Assembly: GCA_902517455.1 (NCBI GenBank)
Contig: CABYCN010000008.1
Span: 1-36,968, forward strand
Direction: 5' to 3'
Source of the DNA: an uncultured Pelagibacteraceae bacterium
GTDB taxonomy: Bacteria > Pseudomonadota > Alphaproteobacteria > Pelagibacterales > Pelagibacteraceae
Length of the DNA stretch: 36,968 nt
Made by a program: the position numbers and the translations under genes. This document shows, piece by piece, positions 25,156 to 33,036 of the stretch (position 1 is the first letter of the stretch; every line of letters begins with the position of its first letter). The notes beneath the pieces are model-generated. The model worked only from the letters and a program-made list of their open reading frames with translations, was not told the origin of the DNA and did no database searches.

Positions 25156-26073
25156 TTATAATTTGAGATTTGATAAAGATTTAATTAAATCTGGACCTAT
25201 ACCACAACATCCGCCAATTATTTGAGAACCACTTTCAACCCAAGATTTAGCTTGAATTAAAAAATCTTCTGGCTTCATATTATCCTCATAAATCCAGTGA
25301 GGCTTCTCATAAAAACCAACGTTGGGATATGCTCCGATAATTCCATTAAAATTTTTTTTTGCAATTTTTATAGCTTTTCCTGTCACATCAATATTTGAAT
25401 GAGCTATTAGTATTGGACTTTTGTGAAGTTGACTGAATTTTTTTAAAGATTTTTCAAAATTTTCATAAACTTCAGGAGGAGTATCCATTGAGTCGTTATA
25501 ACCTAACATTATCTCATTTGAATCATTATCAATCACACATGATATTGCGAGCCAAACTGGCACTTTTACTTTTATAGAACATTCTATCATTGCTTGAACA
25601 ATTTCCGCTTGAGAGGACATTGCCTCTAAGATAATTAAATCTACCCCTTCACCAGTCAAAATTTTTAATTGCTCATTAAAATTTGGTATCATTGTTTTTA
25701 TTCCAAGTTTATAAAAACTTCCTGAAGCTGACACGCTTCCAGCTATAGCAATATCTTTGTTCGAATTTTCAACTGCTTTTTTTGCTATTAGAACACTTTT
25801 TTTATTGTATTCTTCAATAGAGTTTTCAAACCCATAATTTTTCATAGAAATAGGAGTTGATGCATAAGTATTAGTCGTTATGACGTCTGCCCCAGCTTCA
25901 ATGTAATCTTCGTGGACTTTTTTTACTATTTCTGGAAATTTAATTGAGGATGTTCCACACCATAATTTTTTATCCATTTGAGCTCCATTCTTTTCAAGCT
26001 CAGATCCCATAGCTCCATCTAAAATTACTAATTTTCCATTATCTAATTTTTCTTTAACAATATTGTATGACAT
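25156..26073 (-). CDS. Homocysteine S-methyltransferase-family protein with an altered zinc site
   Basis: This 305-residue TIM-barrel protein matches the Met-synthase/BHMT/MmuM homocysteine methyltransferase domain. The N-terminal VILDGAMGSELEKNG, ADVITTNTYAS near 62-72 and C-terminal GGCCGIGPD with Cys289-Cys290 are all present. In BHMT and MmuM zinc is held by this Cys pair plus a third Cys in a GxNC segment. Here the aligned stretch reads LIAHSNIDVT, giving Ser226 preceded by His225. Zinc may be bound differently or lost. The expected reaction is transfer of a methyl group from a methylsulfonium or betaine donor to homocysteine. Adjacency to dddQ (no gap) makes DMSP a candidate donor. Its ATG overlaps the VOC gene stop by one base. 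Confidence 0.86.
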   Translation of the reverse strand: MSYNIVKEKLDNGKLVILDGAMGSELEKNGAQMDKKLWCGTSSIKFPEIVKKVHEDYIEAGADVITTNTYASTPISMKNYGFENSIEEYNKKSVLIAKKAVENSNKDIAIAGSVSASGSFYKLGIKTMIPNFNEQLKILTGEGVDLIILEAMSSQAEIVQAMIECSIKVKVPVWLAISCVIDNDSNEIMLGYNDSMDTPPEVYENFEKSLKKFSQLHKSPILIAHSNIDVTGKAIKIAKKNFNGIIGAYPNVGFYEKPHWIYEDNMKPEDFLIQAKSWVESGSQIIGGCCGIGPDLIKSLSNLKL

Positions 26074-26459
26074 TAAATTTTACTATTTGTGAATGCACAA
26101 ATTTTATTTCCATCAAGATCTCTTATATAAGAATAATATACTCCAGAACCTTCTGGTCTTTCACCACCTTTCCCCTCACTTTTTCCACCAGCTTTAATTC
26201 CAACTTCATGAAATTTATCAACTACTGATCTTGAAGTTGTAATAAAAGATACTTGTGATCCATTACCTATAGTTGCTTCTTTTTTATTAACTGGCAAAGT
26301 TACATAAAATTCTATTGCGCCTGAACCTTCCTTGGATGCATATCCTGCACAAACTTCATCTTTATCTACTCTTGTTAAACCTAAAACTTCTAGTAATTCA
26401 TCGTAAAATTTAATTGCATTATCAAGCTTATTAGTTCCGACCATTACATAACCAATCAT
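26073..26459 (-). CDS. VOC-superfamily (glyoxalase/dioxygenase-fold) protein
   Basis: This 128-residue protein has two beta-alpha-beta-beta-beta modules. It starts IGYVMVGTNKLDNAIKFYDELL and ends with the family's characteristic YIRDLDGNKICAF. The first-module histidine common in metal-binding members is replaced (YVMVGTN), so a glyoxalase I-type metal centre is not obvious. VOC proteins isomerise or cleave small metabolites, or bind them. The close fit within the dddQ operon (18 bp after the aldehyde dehydrogenase, one-base overlap with the methyltransferase) suggests a role in the same pathway, but the reaction cannot be named. Confidence 0.83.
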   Translation of the reverse strand: MIGYVMVGTNKLDNAIKFYDELLEVLGLTRVDKDEVCAGYASKEGSGAIEFYVTLPVNKKEATIGNGSQVSFITTSRSVVDKFHEVGIKAGGKSEGKGGERPEGSGVYYSYIRDLDGNKICAFTNSKI

Positions 26460-26477
26460 AATTGAGACCTCGCTAAA

Positions 26478-27908
26478 TTATTTCCATTCAGTAATTGTTT
26501 TGACCTCTAAATATTCATGCAAACCCCAATTACCTCCTTCACGACCATTACCTGATTGTCTGTATCCACCAAAAGGTGTTCCCGAGTCAGCTGACTTATG
26601 ATTTACATAAACTATACCAGATCTTAATTTTTTTGAGACTCTCTTAGCTTTCTCGCTATCCTCAGTTTGTAGATAATTACCAAGACCATATTCTGTATCA
26701 TTTGTAATTTTAATCGCCTCATCTTCATTCTCAAAAGGTATAATTGAAAGCACAGGGCCAAATATTTCTTCTTTTGCAATTCTCATTGAATTTTTAACAT
26801 CAGTAAAAACTGTGGGTTTTATAAAATATCCTTTTTTAAAATTCTGAGGTTTATCAGGACCACCTGCCACTAAAGTGGCTCCCTCATCTATACCGCTTTG
26901 GATTAAACTTTGAATTTTATCAAATTGAACTTTTGAAATGACAGGGCCAATGTGATCACCAGATTTACTTGCTAAATCTACTTTTATTTTGTTTGCTTCA
27001 TCTGCTGCTTCCTTAATGGCTCTATCATAAATAGACTTTTGAACTAACATTCTAGTAGGCGCATCACAAGATTGACCTGAGTTACTCATAATGTTCCTAA
27101 TTCCATCTCTAACAGCATCAGGATAAGAGTCTTCAAAAACGATATTTCCTCCCTTGCCCCCAAGTTCTAAACAAACTCTCTTAATGGTATCAGCAGCATT
27201 TTTTGTAATTAGTTTTCCTGCTCTTGTTGAACCAGTGAAAGAGACCATGTCAATATCAGGATGTTTTGAAAGATCTGTTCCAACTCCCAAGCCATCTCCA
27301 TTTACTAAATTGAAAACCCCTTTTGGAAAGCCAGATTCATGTATCATTTCTGCAAACAACATTCCTGAAAGCGGGGCAATTTCTGATGGTTTTAAGATCA
27401 TTGTACAACCAGTAGCAAGTGCAGGTATGACCTTTAAAGCAATTTGATTAATAGGCCAATTCCAAGGCGTTATTAATCCACAAACACCTATCGGCTCATA
27501 GATTATGTGATTTACAGAATCTTTACCAAAACCAGGTTCAAAATTAAATTCTTTTAGTCTTTTTATAAAATCCTCTATATGAGATGCACCTGAGGAAGTT
27601 TGGTTTGCTGAGCACCAATCTTTCGGACAACCTAATTCGGTAGATATAGCATTTGTCATATCATCCCATCTTGAATTATAAATTTCTAATAATTTTTCTA
27701 ATAATTTAATTCTTTCTTCTTTTGAAGTTTCTTTCCAAGTATCAAAAGTTTTCTTAGCATATTTTACTGCTAAATCAGTATCGGCAGAACTGCCGAGTGA
27801 AATTATTGCACATACTTCCTCAGTTGAGGGGTTTATAACTTCATAATTATTTTGATTAATTGGGTCTACCCATTCACCGTTAATATAAAATTTTTTCTTA
27901 TCTAACAT
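26478..27908 (-). CDS. NAD(P)-dependent aldehyde dehydrogenase
   Basis: This 476-residue aldehyde dehydrogenase has every catalytic feature: Asn150 in TPWNWP, the cofactor loop SFTGSTRAGK near 223-232, general base Glu248 in CLELGGKGGN, and nucleophile Cys281 in NSGQSCDAP. The C-terminal EEIFGPVLSIIPF and GNYLQTEDSEKA segments are also typical. It resembles general aldehyde/betaine aldehyde dehydrogenases rather than the CoA-acylating methylmalonate semialdehyde type (MmsA/DddC). It lies 8 bp after the CoA-transferase gene in the dddQ operon. Plausible substrates are malonate semialdehyde, methylthio- or betaine-type aldehydes; the sequence does not choose among them. Confidence 0.92.
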   Translation of the reverse strand: MLDKKKFYINGEWVDPINQNNYEVINPSTEEVCAIISLGSSADTDLAVKYAKKTFDTWKETSKEERIKLLEKLLEIYNSRWDDMTNAISTELGCPKDWCSANQTSSGASHIEDFIKRLKEFNFEPGFGKDSVNHIIYEPIGVCGLITPWNWPINQIALKVIPALATGCTMILKPSEIAPLSGMLFAEMIHESGFPKGVFNLVNGDGLGVGTDLSKHPDIDMVSFTGSTRAGKLITKNAADTIKRVCLELGGKGGNIVFEDSYPDAVRDGIRNIMSNSGQSCDAPTRMLVQKSIYDRAIKEAADEANKIKVDLASKSGDHIGPVISKVQFDKIQSLIQSGIDEGATLVAGGPDKPQNFKKGYFIKPTVFTDVKNSMRIAKEEIFGPVLSIIPFENEDEAIKITNDTEYGLGNYLQTEDSEKAKRVSKKLRSGIVYVNHKSADSGTPFGGYRQSGNGREGGNWGLHEYLEVKTITEWK

Positions 27909-27916
27909 TTATTTTT

Positions 27917-29059
27917 TTATTTAAATTCCTTTAATATTTTATCCCTATGCTCATCAAGATCTGGAATATCTCCTCTAGTTTTTTCATCTTTATAAGAAGA
28001 CATCTTAATTGGATTTCCAGCTAATTTAAAATCACCAATTACTTTGTGGTAAGCTTTAACAATCATATTTCTAGATTCTACCTGAGGATTCTCAACCGCT
28101 TCTTTAATATTAAATATTGGCCCACAGGGAATTTTTTCTTTTTCCATTATCTTGACCCATTCATTAGTTTCTTTAATCTTTAACTTATCCTCAAGAATCT
28201 CCTTTAGCTCGTCCATATTCTTTGCTCTAGATGAATTATCAGAAAATTTTGAGTCACTATTTATTTCTTGCATATTTAAAATATTACAAAGTTTCTCAAA
28301 TAATTTATCGTTTCCTGCAGCAATTATAATATGACTATCTTTAGTTTTAAAGGCCTCGAAAGGAGCAATAGACGGGTGACGTGATCCCATAGGCTTAGGG
28401 ATTTCATTTTTTGCTAAATACCGAGCGATTGCGTTTTCTAGAATTGCAATCTGACAATCAAGCATTGAAACATCAATGTACATACCTTTTCCGGTTTTTT
28501 GTCTATCATAAAGAGCTGCATTAATTCCTATAGCAGTAAATAATCCTGCAGTGATGTCCCCAATAGAAGTACCAACCCTTGTAGGTTCTGAGTTAGGTTG
28601 ACCAGTAACGCTCATCAAACCACCCATACCTTGTACTACCATATCATAGGCAGGTAATTCTTTTAAAGGACCCGTTTGTCCAAATCCTGAAGCTGAAGCA
28701 TAAATTAATTTAGGAAATTTTTTACTAACTTCTTTCCAACCATAGCCCCATTTTTCTAAAGTACCCGGCTTGAAATTTTCAACTAAAATATCTGCCTTGG
28801 CTAAAATTTTGTCAAAAATTTTTTTATCATCACCATCTTTTAAATTGAGGGCAATACTTTCTTTTCCTCTATTTAAAGACATGAAATATGCTGAGTAATC
28901 CTCAACAAATGGCCCAAACTTTCTGGAGTCGTCTCCAATTTCAGGAGCCTCTATTTTAATTACTCTTGCGCCTAGATCAGAAAGTATCATTGTACAATAA
29001 GGACCTACTAATACTCTAGTTAAATCAACAACTAGTAAATTTTTTAAAGGTCCATCCAT
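27917..29059 (-). CDS. CaiB/BaiF (class III) CoA-transferase
   Basis: This 380-residue protein is a family III CoA-transferase. It has the N-terminal VVDLTRVLVGPYCTMILSDLGA, VIKIEAPEIGDDSR, LNRGKESIALNLK and VENFKPGTLEKWG blocks. The catalytic Asp168 lies in TSIGDITAGLFTAIGI, at the position of the aspartyl-CoA residue of formyl-CoA transferase (Asp169). Such enzymes move CoA between carboxylates; carnitine, oxalate, acrylate and DMSP (as the CoA-transferase part of DddD) are known acceptors in the wider family. It is the first gene of the dddQ operon, divergent from the TRAP transporter. Activation of acrylate, 3-hydroxypropionate or DMSP is a reasonable hypothesis. Confidence 0.92.
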   Translation of the reverse strand: MDGPLKNLLVVDLTRVLVGPYCTMILSDLGARVIKIEAPEIGDDSRKFGPFVEDYSAYFMSLNRGKESIALNLKDGDDKKIFDKILAKADILVENFKPGTLEKWGYGWKEVSKKFPKLIYASASGFGQTGPLKELPAYDMVVQGMGGLMSVTGQPNSEPTRVGTSIGDITAGLFTAIGINAALYDRQKTGKGMYIDVSMLDCQIAILENAIARYLAKNEIPKPMGSRHPSIAPFEAFKTKDSHIIIAAGNDKLFEKLCNILNMQEINSDSKFSDNSSRAKNMDELKEILEDKLKIKETNEWVKIMEKEKIPCGPIFNIKEAVENPQVESRNMIVKAYHKVIGDFKLAGNPIKMSSYKDEKTRGDIPDLDEHRDKILKEFK

Positions 29060-29090
29060 ATTTTACCGTTTATTTTGTGTTTTTGTCGAC

Positions 29091-29119
29091 TTGACTCTTA
29101 TTAATAAGTTCATTTTAAT
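29091..29119 (+). promoter_or_regulatory. Candidate promoter for dctP with a palindrome in the spacer
   Basis: TTGACT (29091-29096) and TTTAAT (29114-29119) are separated by exactly 17 bases, good matches to sigma-70 hexamers. The spacer holds a perfect 12-bp palindrome, CTTATTAATAAG (29097-29108), abutting the -35 box, the usual place for a repressor operator. A minus-strand pair TTGTTA / TAAAAT with a 16-base spacer overlaps the same region and could drive the dddQ operon, so one regulator might govern both. Confidence 0.5.
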
Positions 29120-29154
29120 TGAATTAATAAAAATAACAATAGAGGGAAATAATA

Positions 29155-30165
29155 ATGTTAAAAAAGATATCTTTATATTTAACTTCATTAGTTTTTGTAT
29201 TCACTACTATTGGTTCTGCTTACGCTACAACTTTAAAAGCAAGTCACCAATGGCCAGGTACTCCAAGAGCTGATGGATCATATGACCCACGTCATGAAAT
29301 GGTTCAAATCATTGCTGACGAGGTTAAAAAAGCAAACGTTGGAATAGATATAAGAATTTATCCAGCAAAATCTTTATATAAACCCAAAGAACAGTGGAAA
29401 CCAATGACTACTGGTCAACTGGATATTTCTGCATTCCCATTAGCATATGCTTCTAAATTCCACCCAGAATTTGATGCAACGTTAATGCCTGGAACGGTAA
29501 AAAATCATGACCATGCATTAAGATTTAATAAAGGTCCTATGATGACTGAAATTAAAAAGATCATTAATGATGCAGGTGTTGTTGTTTTATCTGATGCTTG
29601 GTTAGGTGGTGGTTTTGCTTCAAAATCAAAATGTATCAAAAATCCTAGCGATGCAAAAGGTCAAGTTATGAGAGCTGCAGGTAAAGCATTTAACCAAATG
29701 TTAGAAGCTGCTGGCGCAGGTATACAAAGTATGCCATCATCTGAAATTTACACAGGTTTACAAACTGGTGTATTAACAGGTGCTAATACTAGTTCAGGAA
29801 GTTTTGTAAGTTACAAAATTTATGAACAAGTTTCATGTGCAACTCCTCCAGGAAAATTTGGTTTATGGTTTATGTATGAACCAATTCTGATGTCAAAAAA
29901 ATCTTTTGATGCCTTAAATTCTAAGCAACAAAATGCATTAATGGCTGCTGGAAAAGTTGCAGAAAAATACATGACTGCACAAGTAGAAAACTTAGATAAA
30001 AAGTTTGAAGATGCTTATAAAGCTGCAGGTGTAAAATTAGTATATATGGATGCAAAAGACCATGCTGCATGGGTAGAGATTGCAAAAAAATCTTCTCATA
30101 AAGCATTTGCTGATAAAGTTCCAGGTGGTGATAAGCTAATGGAAATGGCTTTAGCAGTTAAATAA
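29155..30165 (+). CDS. dctP: TRAP transporter substrate-binding protein (DctP family)
   Basis: This 336-residue periplasmic receptor has a signal peptide with cleavage expected after SAYA (residue 24). The mature protein begins TTLKASHQWPGTP, the usual first strand of DctP-type receptors, and has the conserved ligand-binding arginine region at Arg173 (GQVMRAAGKAF), followed by IYTGLQTGVLTGANT. The Arg normally binds the carboxylate of the ligand, so a carboxylate-containing substrate is expected. A good ribosome-binding site, AGAGGG at 29141-29146, precedes the ATG at eight bases. It is followed by dctQ and dctM and separated from them by a hairpin, an arrangement that would give more receptor than membrane subunits. 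Confidence 0.93.
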   Translation: MLKKISLYLTSLVFVFTTIGSAYATTLKASHQWPGTPRADGSYDPRHEMVQIIADEVKKANVGIDIRIYPAKSLYKPKEQWKPMTTGQLDISAFPLAYASKFHPEFDATLMPGTVKNHDHALRFNKGPMMTEIKKIINDAGVVVLSDAWLGGGFASKSKCIKNPSDAKGQVMRAAGKAFNQMLEAAGAGIQSMPSSEIYTGLQTGVLTGANTSSGSFVSYKIYEQVSCATPPGKFGLWFMYEPILMSKKSFDALNSKQQNALMAAGKVAEKYMTAQVENLDKKFEDAYKAAGVKLVYMDAKDHAAWVEIAKKSSHKAFADKVPGGDKLMEMALAVK

Positions 30166-30179
30166 AATAATATATAAAG

Positions 30180-30215
30180 AACCCCTATTTATTCTTATTA
30201 AATAGGGGTTTTTTT
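30180..30215 (+). terminator. Terminator-like hairpin between dctP and dctQ that includes the dctQ ribosome-binding site
   Basis: Perfect 11-bp stem: AACCCCTATTT at 30180-30190 and AAATAGGGGTT at 30200-30210, nine-base loop, then TTTTT to 30215 and the dctQ ATG at 30216. It has all parts of an intrinsic terminator. The only Shine-Dalgarno for dctQ, AGGGG at 30204-30208 with seven-base spacing, is inside the right arm, so the folded hairpin would both stop polymerase and hide the ribosome site. Confidence 0.82.
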
Positions 30216-30710
30216 ATGAAAAAAAAGTATCTTCAATTTTGTGATTTGATAGCTAAAGCTTGTGGTGCTTTCGCAGTATTAGCATTACTCTTATCAATTT
30301 TAGTAATCGTTGAGCTTGTTTTTGAAAGATATTTTTTTCAAAGAGCAATCACATGGCAAACAGAACTTGTCACTATGTTGCTAGTTGCTTCAACTTTTAT
30401 AGGCAGTGTATACGTTTTAAGTGAAAAAGCTCATGTAAGTATGGAGTGGATTTACGATTTTTTATCAAAAAAAAATGTAGTTAGATTAAAAATTTTTACA
30501 TCTTCTATAAGTTTACTGTTTTTTTTAATTTTATTTTACTTTGGATTTATAATGGTAGAGGAAGCGTTTACTAAAAATTATTCTACAGGTACTGTATGGG
30601 ATCCACCACTATGGATACCTTATTCATCAATGATGTTAGGGGCTTTATTAATGATATTTCAATATATAGCAGAAATAATAAAATTAACTGATGAAAAGGA
30701 CTATAATTAA
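30216..30710 (+). CDS. dctQ: TRAP transporter small permease subunit (DctQ family)
   Basis: This 164-residue protein has four hydrophobic segments, as expected for DctQ, the small membrane subunit that joins the receptor-fed channel to DctM. The conserved interface motif FERYFFQRAITWQTELVTMLLVAST around residues 36-60 and the AHVSMEW segment near 73-79 are characteristic. The C-terminal PLWIPYSSMMLGALLMIFQY segment is the fourth helix. It is adjacent to dctM without a gap (TAA then ATG). Its translation start is fused to a terminator-like hairpin, so read-through of that element should control its level. Confidence 0.9.
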   Translation: MKKKYLQFCDLIAKACGAFAVLALLLSILVIVELVFERYFFQRAITWQTELVTMLLVASTFIGSVYVLSEKAHVSMEWIYDFLSKKNVVRLKIFTSSISLLFFLILFYFGFIMVEEAFTKNYSTGTVWDPPLWIPYSSMMLGALLMIFQYIAEIIKLTDEKDYN

Positions 30711-32042
30711 ATGGATCCATTGATTATAGCTTTAATTGTAGCAGTTTTTACTTTGTTAGTTCTTTTTTCCGGAATTCCAATCGCTTTTGGTTTAAGTTTT
30801 GTTTCAATAGCCTTGTTAGTTTCATTTGAGGGTTTTCAAATGCTTGATGTTTTTGCTGAAACATTTTTTGCGGGACTAAACTCTTTTGTTTTACTTTCCA
30901 TACCAATGTTTATTTTGATGGGAATGGCAGTTGCAAATTCTCCTGCAGGAAAAGATTTGTATACAGGCTTAGATAGGTGGCTTTGGAGAGTTCCTGGTGG
31001 ATTGGTTATTTCCAATATTGGTGCTTGCTCTATTTTTGCAGCTTTAAGCGGATCTAGTCCTGCAACCTGTGCAGCTATTGGAACTATGGGAATACCGGAA
31101 ATGAGAAAAAGAGGCTATTCTGACCAAATTGCTACCGGCACTATAGCAGCTGGAGGTACCTTAGGAGTTTTAATTCCTCCAAGTATAGTTTTAATTGTTT
31201 ATGGAATAGCAACAGGTACATCAATTGGAAGATTATTTTTATGTGGACTGGTTCCAGGATTTATGTTGGCGGGTATGTTCGCATTATGGGCCCTAATACA
31301 CAGTTATTTTATTGATAAAGATGCAGCAAAAGCTTTGAGAAATAGAGTGAAACCAACTTTAAAAGAAAAAATTGAAGTATTACCAAGAATTCTTCCTTTC
31401 TTGGCAATTATTGCTGGTGTTTTGTATGTTCTTTATGGAGGAGTTGCAACACCATCAGAGGCATCTGGTGTAGGAGCATTTCTAGTATTTGTATTAATAG
31501 CTGTTGTTTACAAAATTTATCAACCAAAGAAAATTTGGAATATTGTTAAAGTTTCAATGAAAGAAAGTGTAATGATAATGTTCATTATTGCTGCCTCTTA
31601 TCTTTTTGCATTTACTCTTTCACAACTTTATGTAACTCAATCTCTAGCTCAAAGTATGGTCGAGCTTAGCTCTAACAAATGGGTTGTATTTATTTTAATA
31701 AATATATTTCTTTTAATTGCTGGTTTCTTTTTACCTCCTGTTGCAGTTATAGTAATGACCTCAGCTATCTTACTACCAGTGATAACAACCTTAGGATTTG
31801 ATCCTTATTGGTTTGCAATTGTTTTCACAATTAATATGGAGATTGGATTAATTACACCTCCAGTTGGATTAAATCTCTATATAATAAAAGGAATTACCCC
31901 AGACGTTAGTTTGTCAGAAATCTTGAAAGGATCTATACCATTTATGATAATAATGGCTTTAGCTATTGTAATTTTATGTATTTTTCCTGAGATTGTGACA
32001 TGGCTACCTGATAAAATAATGGGTAAAGACCTTGGATTCTAA
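30711..32042 (+). CDS. dctM: TRAP transporter large permease subunit (DctM family)
   Basis: This 443-residue protein is the sodium- or proton-coupled channel subunit of the TRAP importer. It has about twelve hydrophobic segments and the family's characteristic stretches GLNSFVLLSIPMFILMG near 55-71, AALSGSSPATCAAIGTMGIPEM near 109-130, AGGTLGVLIPPSIVLIVYG near 147-165, and ITPPVGLNLYIIKGI near the C-terminus. Length is usual for DctM. The gene starts immediately after the dctQ stop. The last eleven bases overlap the TTG start assigned to dusA. Confidence 0.94.
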   Translation: MDPLIIALIVAVFTLLVLFSGIPIAFGLSFVSIALLVSFEGFQMLDVFAETFFAGLNSFVLLSIPMFILMGMAVANSPAGKDLYTGLDRWLWRVPGGLVISNIGACSIFAALSGSSPATCAAIGTMGIPEMRKRGYSDQIATGTIAAGGTLGVLIPPSIVLIVYGIATGTSIGRLFLCGLVPGFMLAGMFALWALIHSYFIDKDAAKALRNRVKPTLKEKIEVLPRILPFLAIIAGVLYVLYGGVATPSEASGVGAFLVFVLIAVVYKIYQPKKIWNIVKVSMKESVMIMFIIAASYLFAFTLSQLYVTQSLAQSMVELSSNKWVVFILINIFLLIAGFFLPPVAVIVMTSAILLPVITTLGFDPYWFAIVFTINMEIGLITPPVGLNLYIIKGITPDVSLSEILKGSIPFMIIMALAIVILCIFPEIVTWLPDKIMGKDLGF

Positions 32043-33036
32043 AAAAAAAATAAATAGAAAAATTTCAGTTGCTCCTATGATGGACTGCACTGATAGACAT
32101 GATCGTTTCTTTTTAAGACTGATGAGTAAAAATGTAATGCTTTATTCTGAGATGGTAGCTACTAAATCTGCGATCCATGGAGATAGAAAAAAAATTTTAT
32201 CTTATAGTCCAGAAGAAAAACCCTTAGCTTTACAAGTAGGGGGGTCAGATAAAAACGAACTAGCAGAAGTAGCTAAAATTGCAGAGGACATTGGATATGA
32301 TGAGATTAATATCAATCTAGGTTGTCCAAGTAAAAAAGTTCAAAAAAATATGTTTGGAGCATGTTTAATGAAAGAGCCAGATTTAGTAGCTGAGTGTATT
32401 AATTCAATGGTAAATGCATGCAAAATACCTGTCACAGCTAAAACTAGAATTGGTTTTGATGATACTGAAGAATTTGATTATCTAAATAATTTTATTATTA
32501 AGATGCGAGATGCCGGATCAAGAACTTTTATTTTGCACGCAAGAAAGGCTATGCTCTCTGGTTTATCTCCTAAACAAAACTTAAATATTCCTAAATTAAA
32601 TTATGATATGGTTTATGATATCAAGAGAGAAAATCCAGATTTAGAAATAATTATTAATGGAGGAATAACTAAAATTGATGAAATTAACAATCATTTAAAT
32701 TTTTGTGATGGGGTAATGATAGGTAGATCAATTTATCAAAATCCTTACTCCTTAGTAGAAATAGAAAAAGAAGTATTTAAAACATTAGTTAGTCCTACTA
32801 GAGAACAGGTAGTAGAACAACTTTTAGAATATCTTGATAGAGAAGTTAAATTAGGAACAAAGGTTAATCATATTATGAGGCATACAGTTGGACTTTATCA
32901 CGGTCAAATCGGATCAAAAGAGTGGAAAAGATATTTGAGTGATAATATGATGGCGAGAGACTCTGATTTCCAAAAAGCAAAACATATTATGGCAATTGTT
33001 CAAAATAATGAAAAAGCCAACCAAGCTAACTCTTAA
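32032..33036 (+). CDS. dusA: tRNA-dihydrouridine synthase, DusA type
   Basis: This 334-residue FMN enzyme reduces uridines in the tRNA D-loop. It has ISVAPMMDCTDRHDRFFLRLMS near the start, the DusA-type block LYSEMVATKSAIHGDR, catalytic Cys98 in INLGCPSKKVQKNMFGACLM, the TAKTRIGFDD segment, and the C-terminal LGTKVNHIMRHTVGLYHGQIGSK. Together these fit DusA rather than DusB or DusC. The start is assigned to TTG at 32032, overlapping dctM by eleven bases. The next in-frame ATG is within the conserved FMN-binding stretch, so it would remove a needed part. The downstream TauE-type gene overlaps its stop (TAATG). Confidence 0.93.
   Translation: MDSKKKINRKISVAPMMDCTDRHDRFFLRLMSKNVMLYSEMVATKSAIHGDRKKILSYSPEEKPLALQVGGSDKNELAEVAKIAEDIGYDEININLGCPSKKVQKNMFGACLMKEPDLVAECINSMVNACKIPVTAKTRIGFDDTEEFDYLNNFIIKMRDAGSRTFILHARKAMLSGLSPKQNLNIPKLNYDMVYDIKRENPDLEIIINGGITKIDEINNHLNFCDGVMIGRSIYQNPYSLVEIEKEVFKTLVSPTREQVVEQLLEYLDREVKLGTKVNHIMRHTVGLYHGQIGSKEWKRYLSDNMMARDSDFQKAKHIMAIVQNNEKANQANS

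Noticed and set aside
29091..29273. A 60-codon plus-strand open frame overlapping the start of dctP
   Set aside because: It is out of frame with the DctP signal peptide, has no ribosome-binding site and occupies the promoter region.
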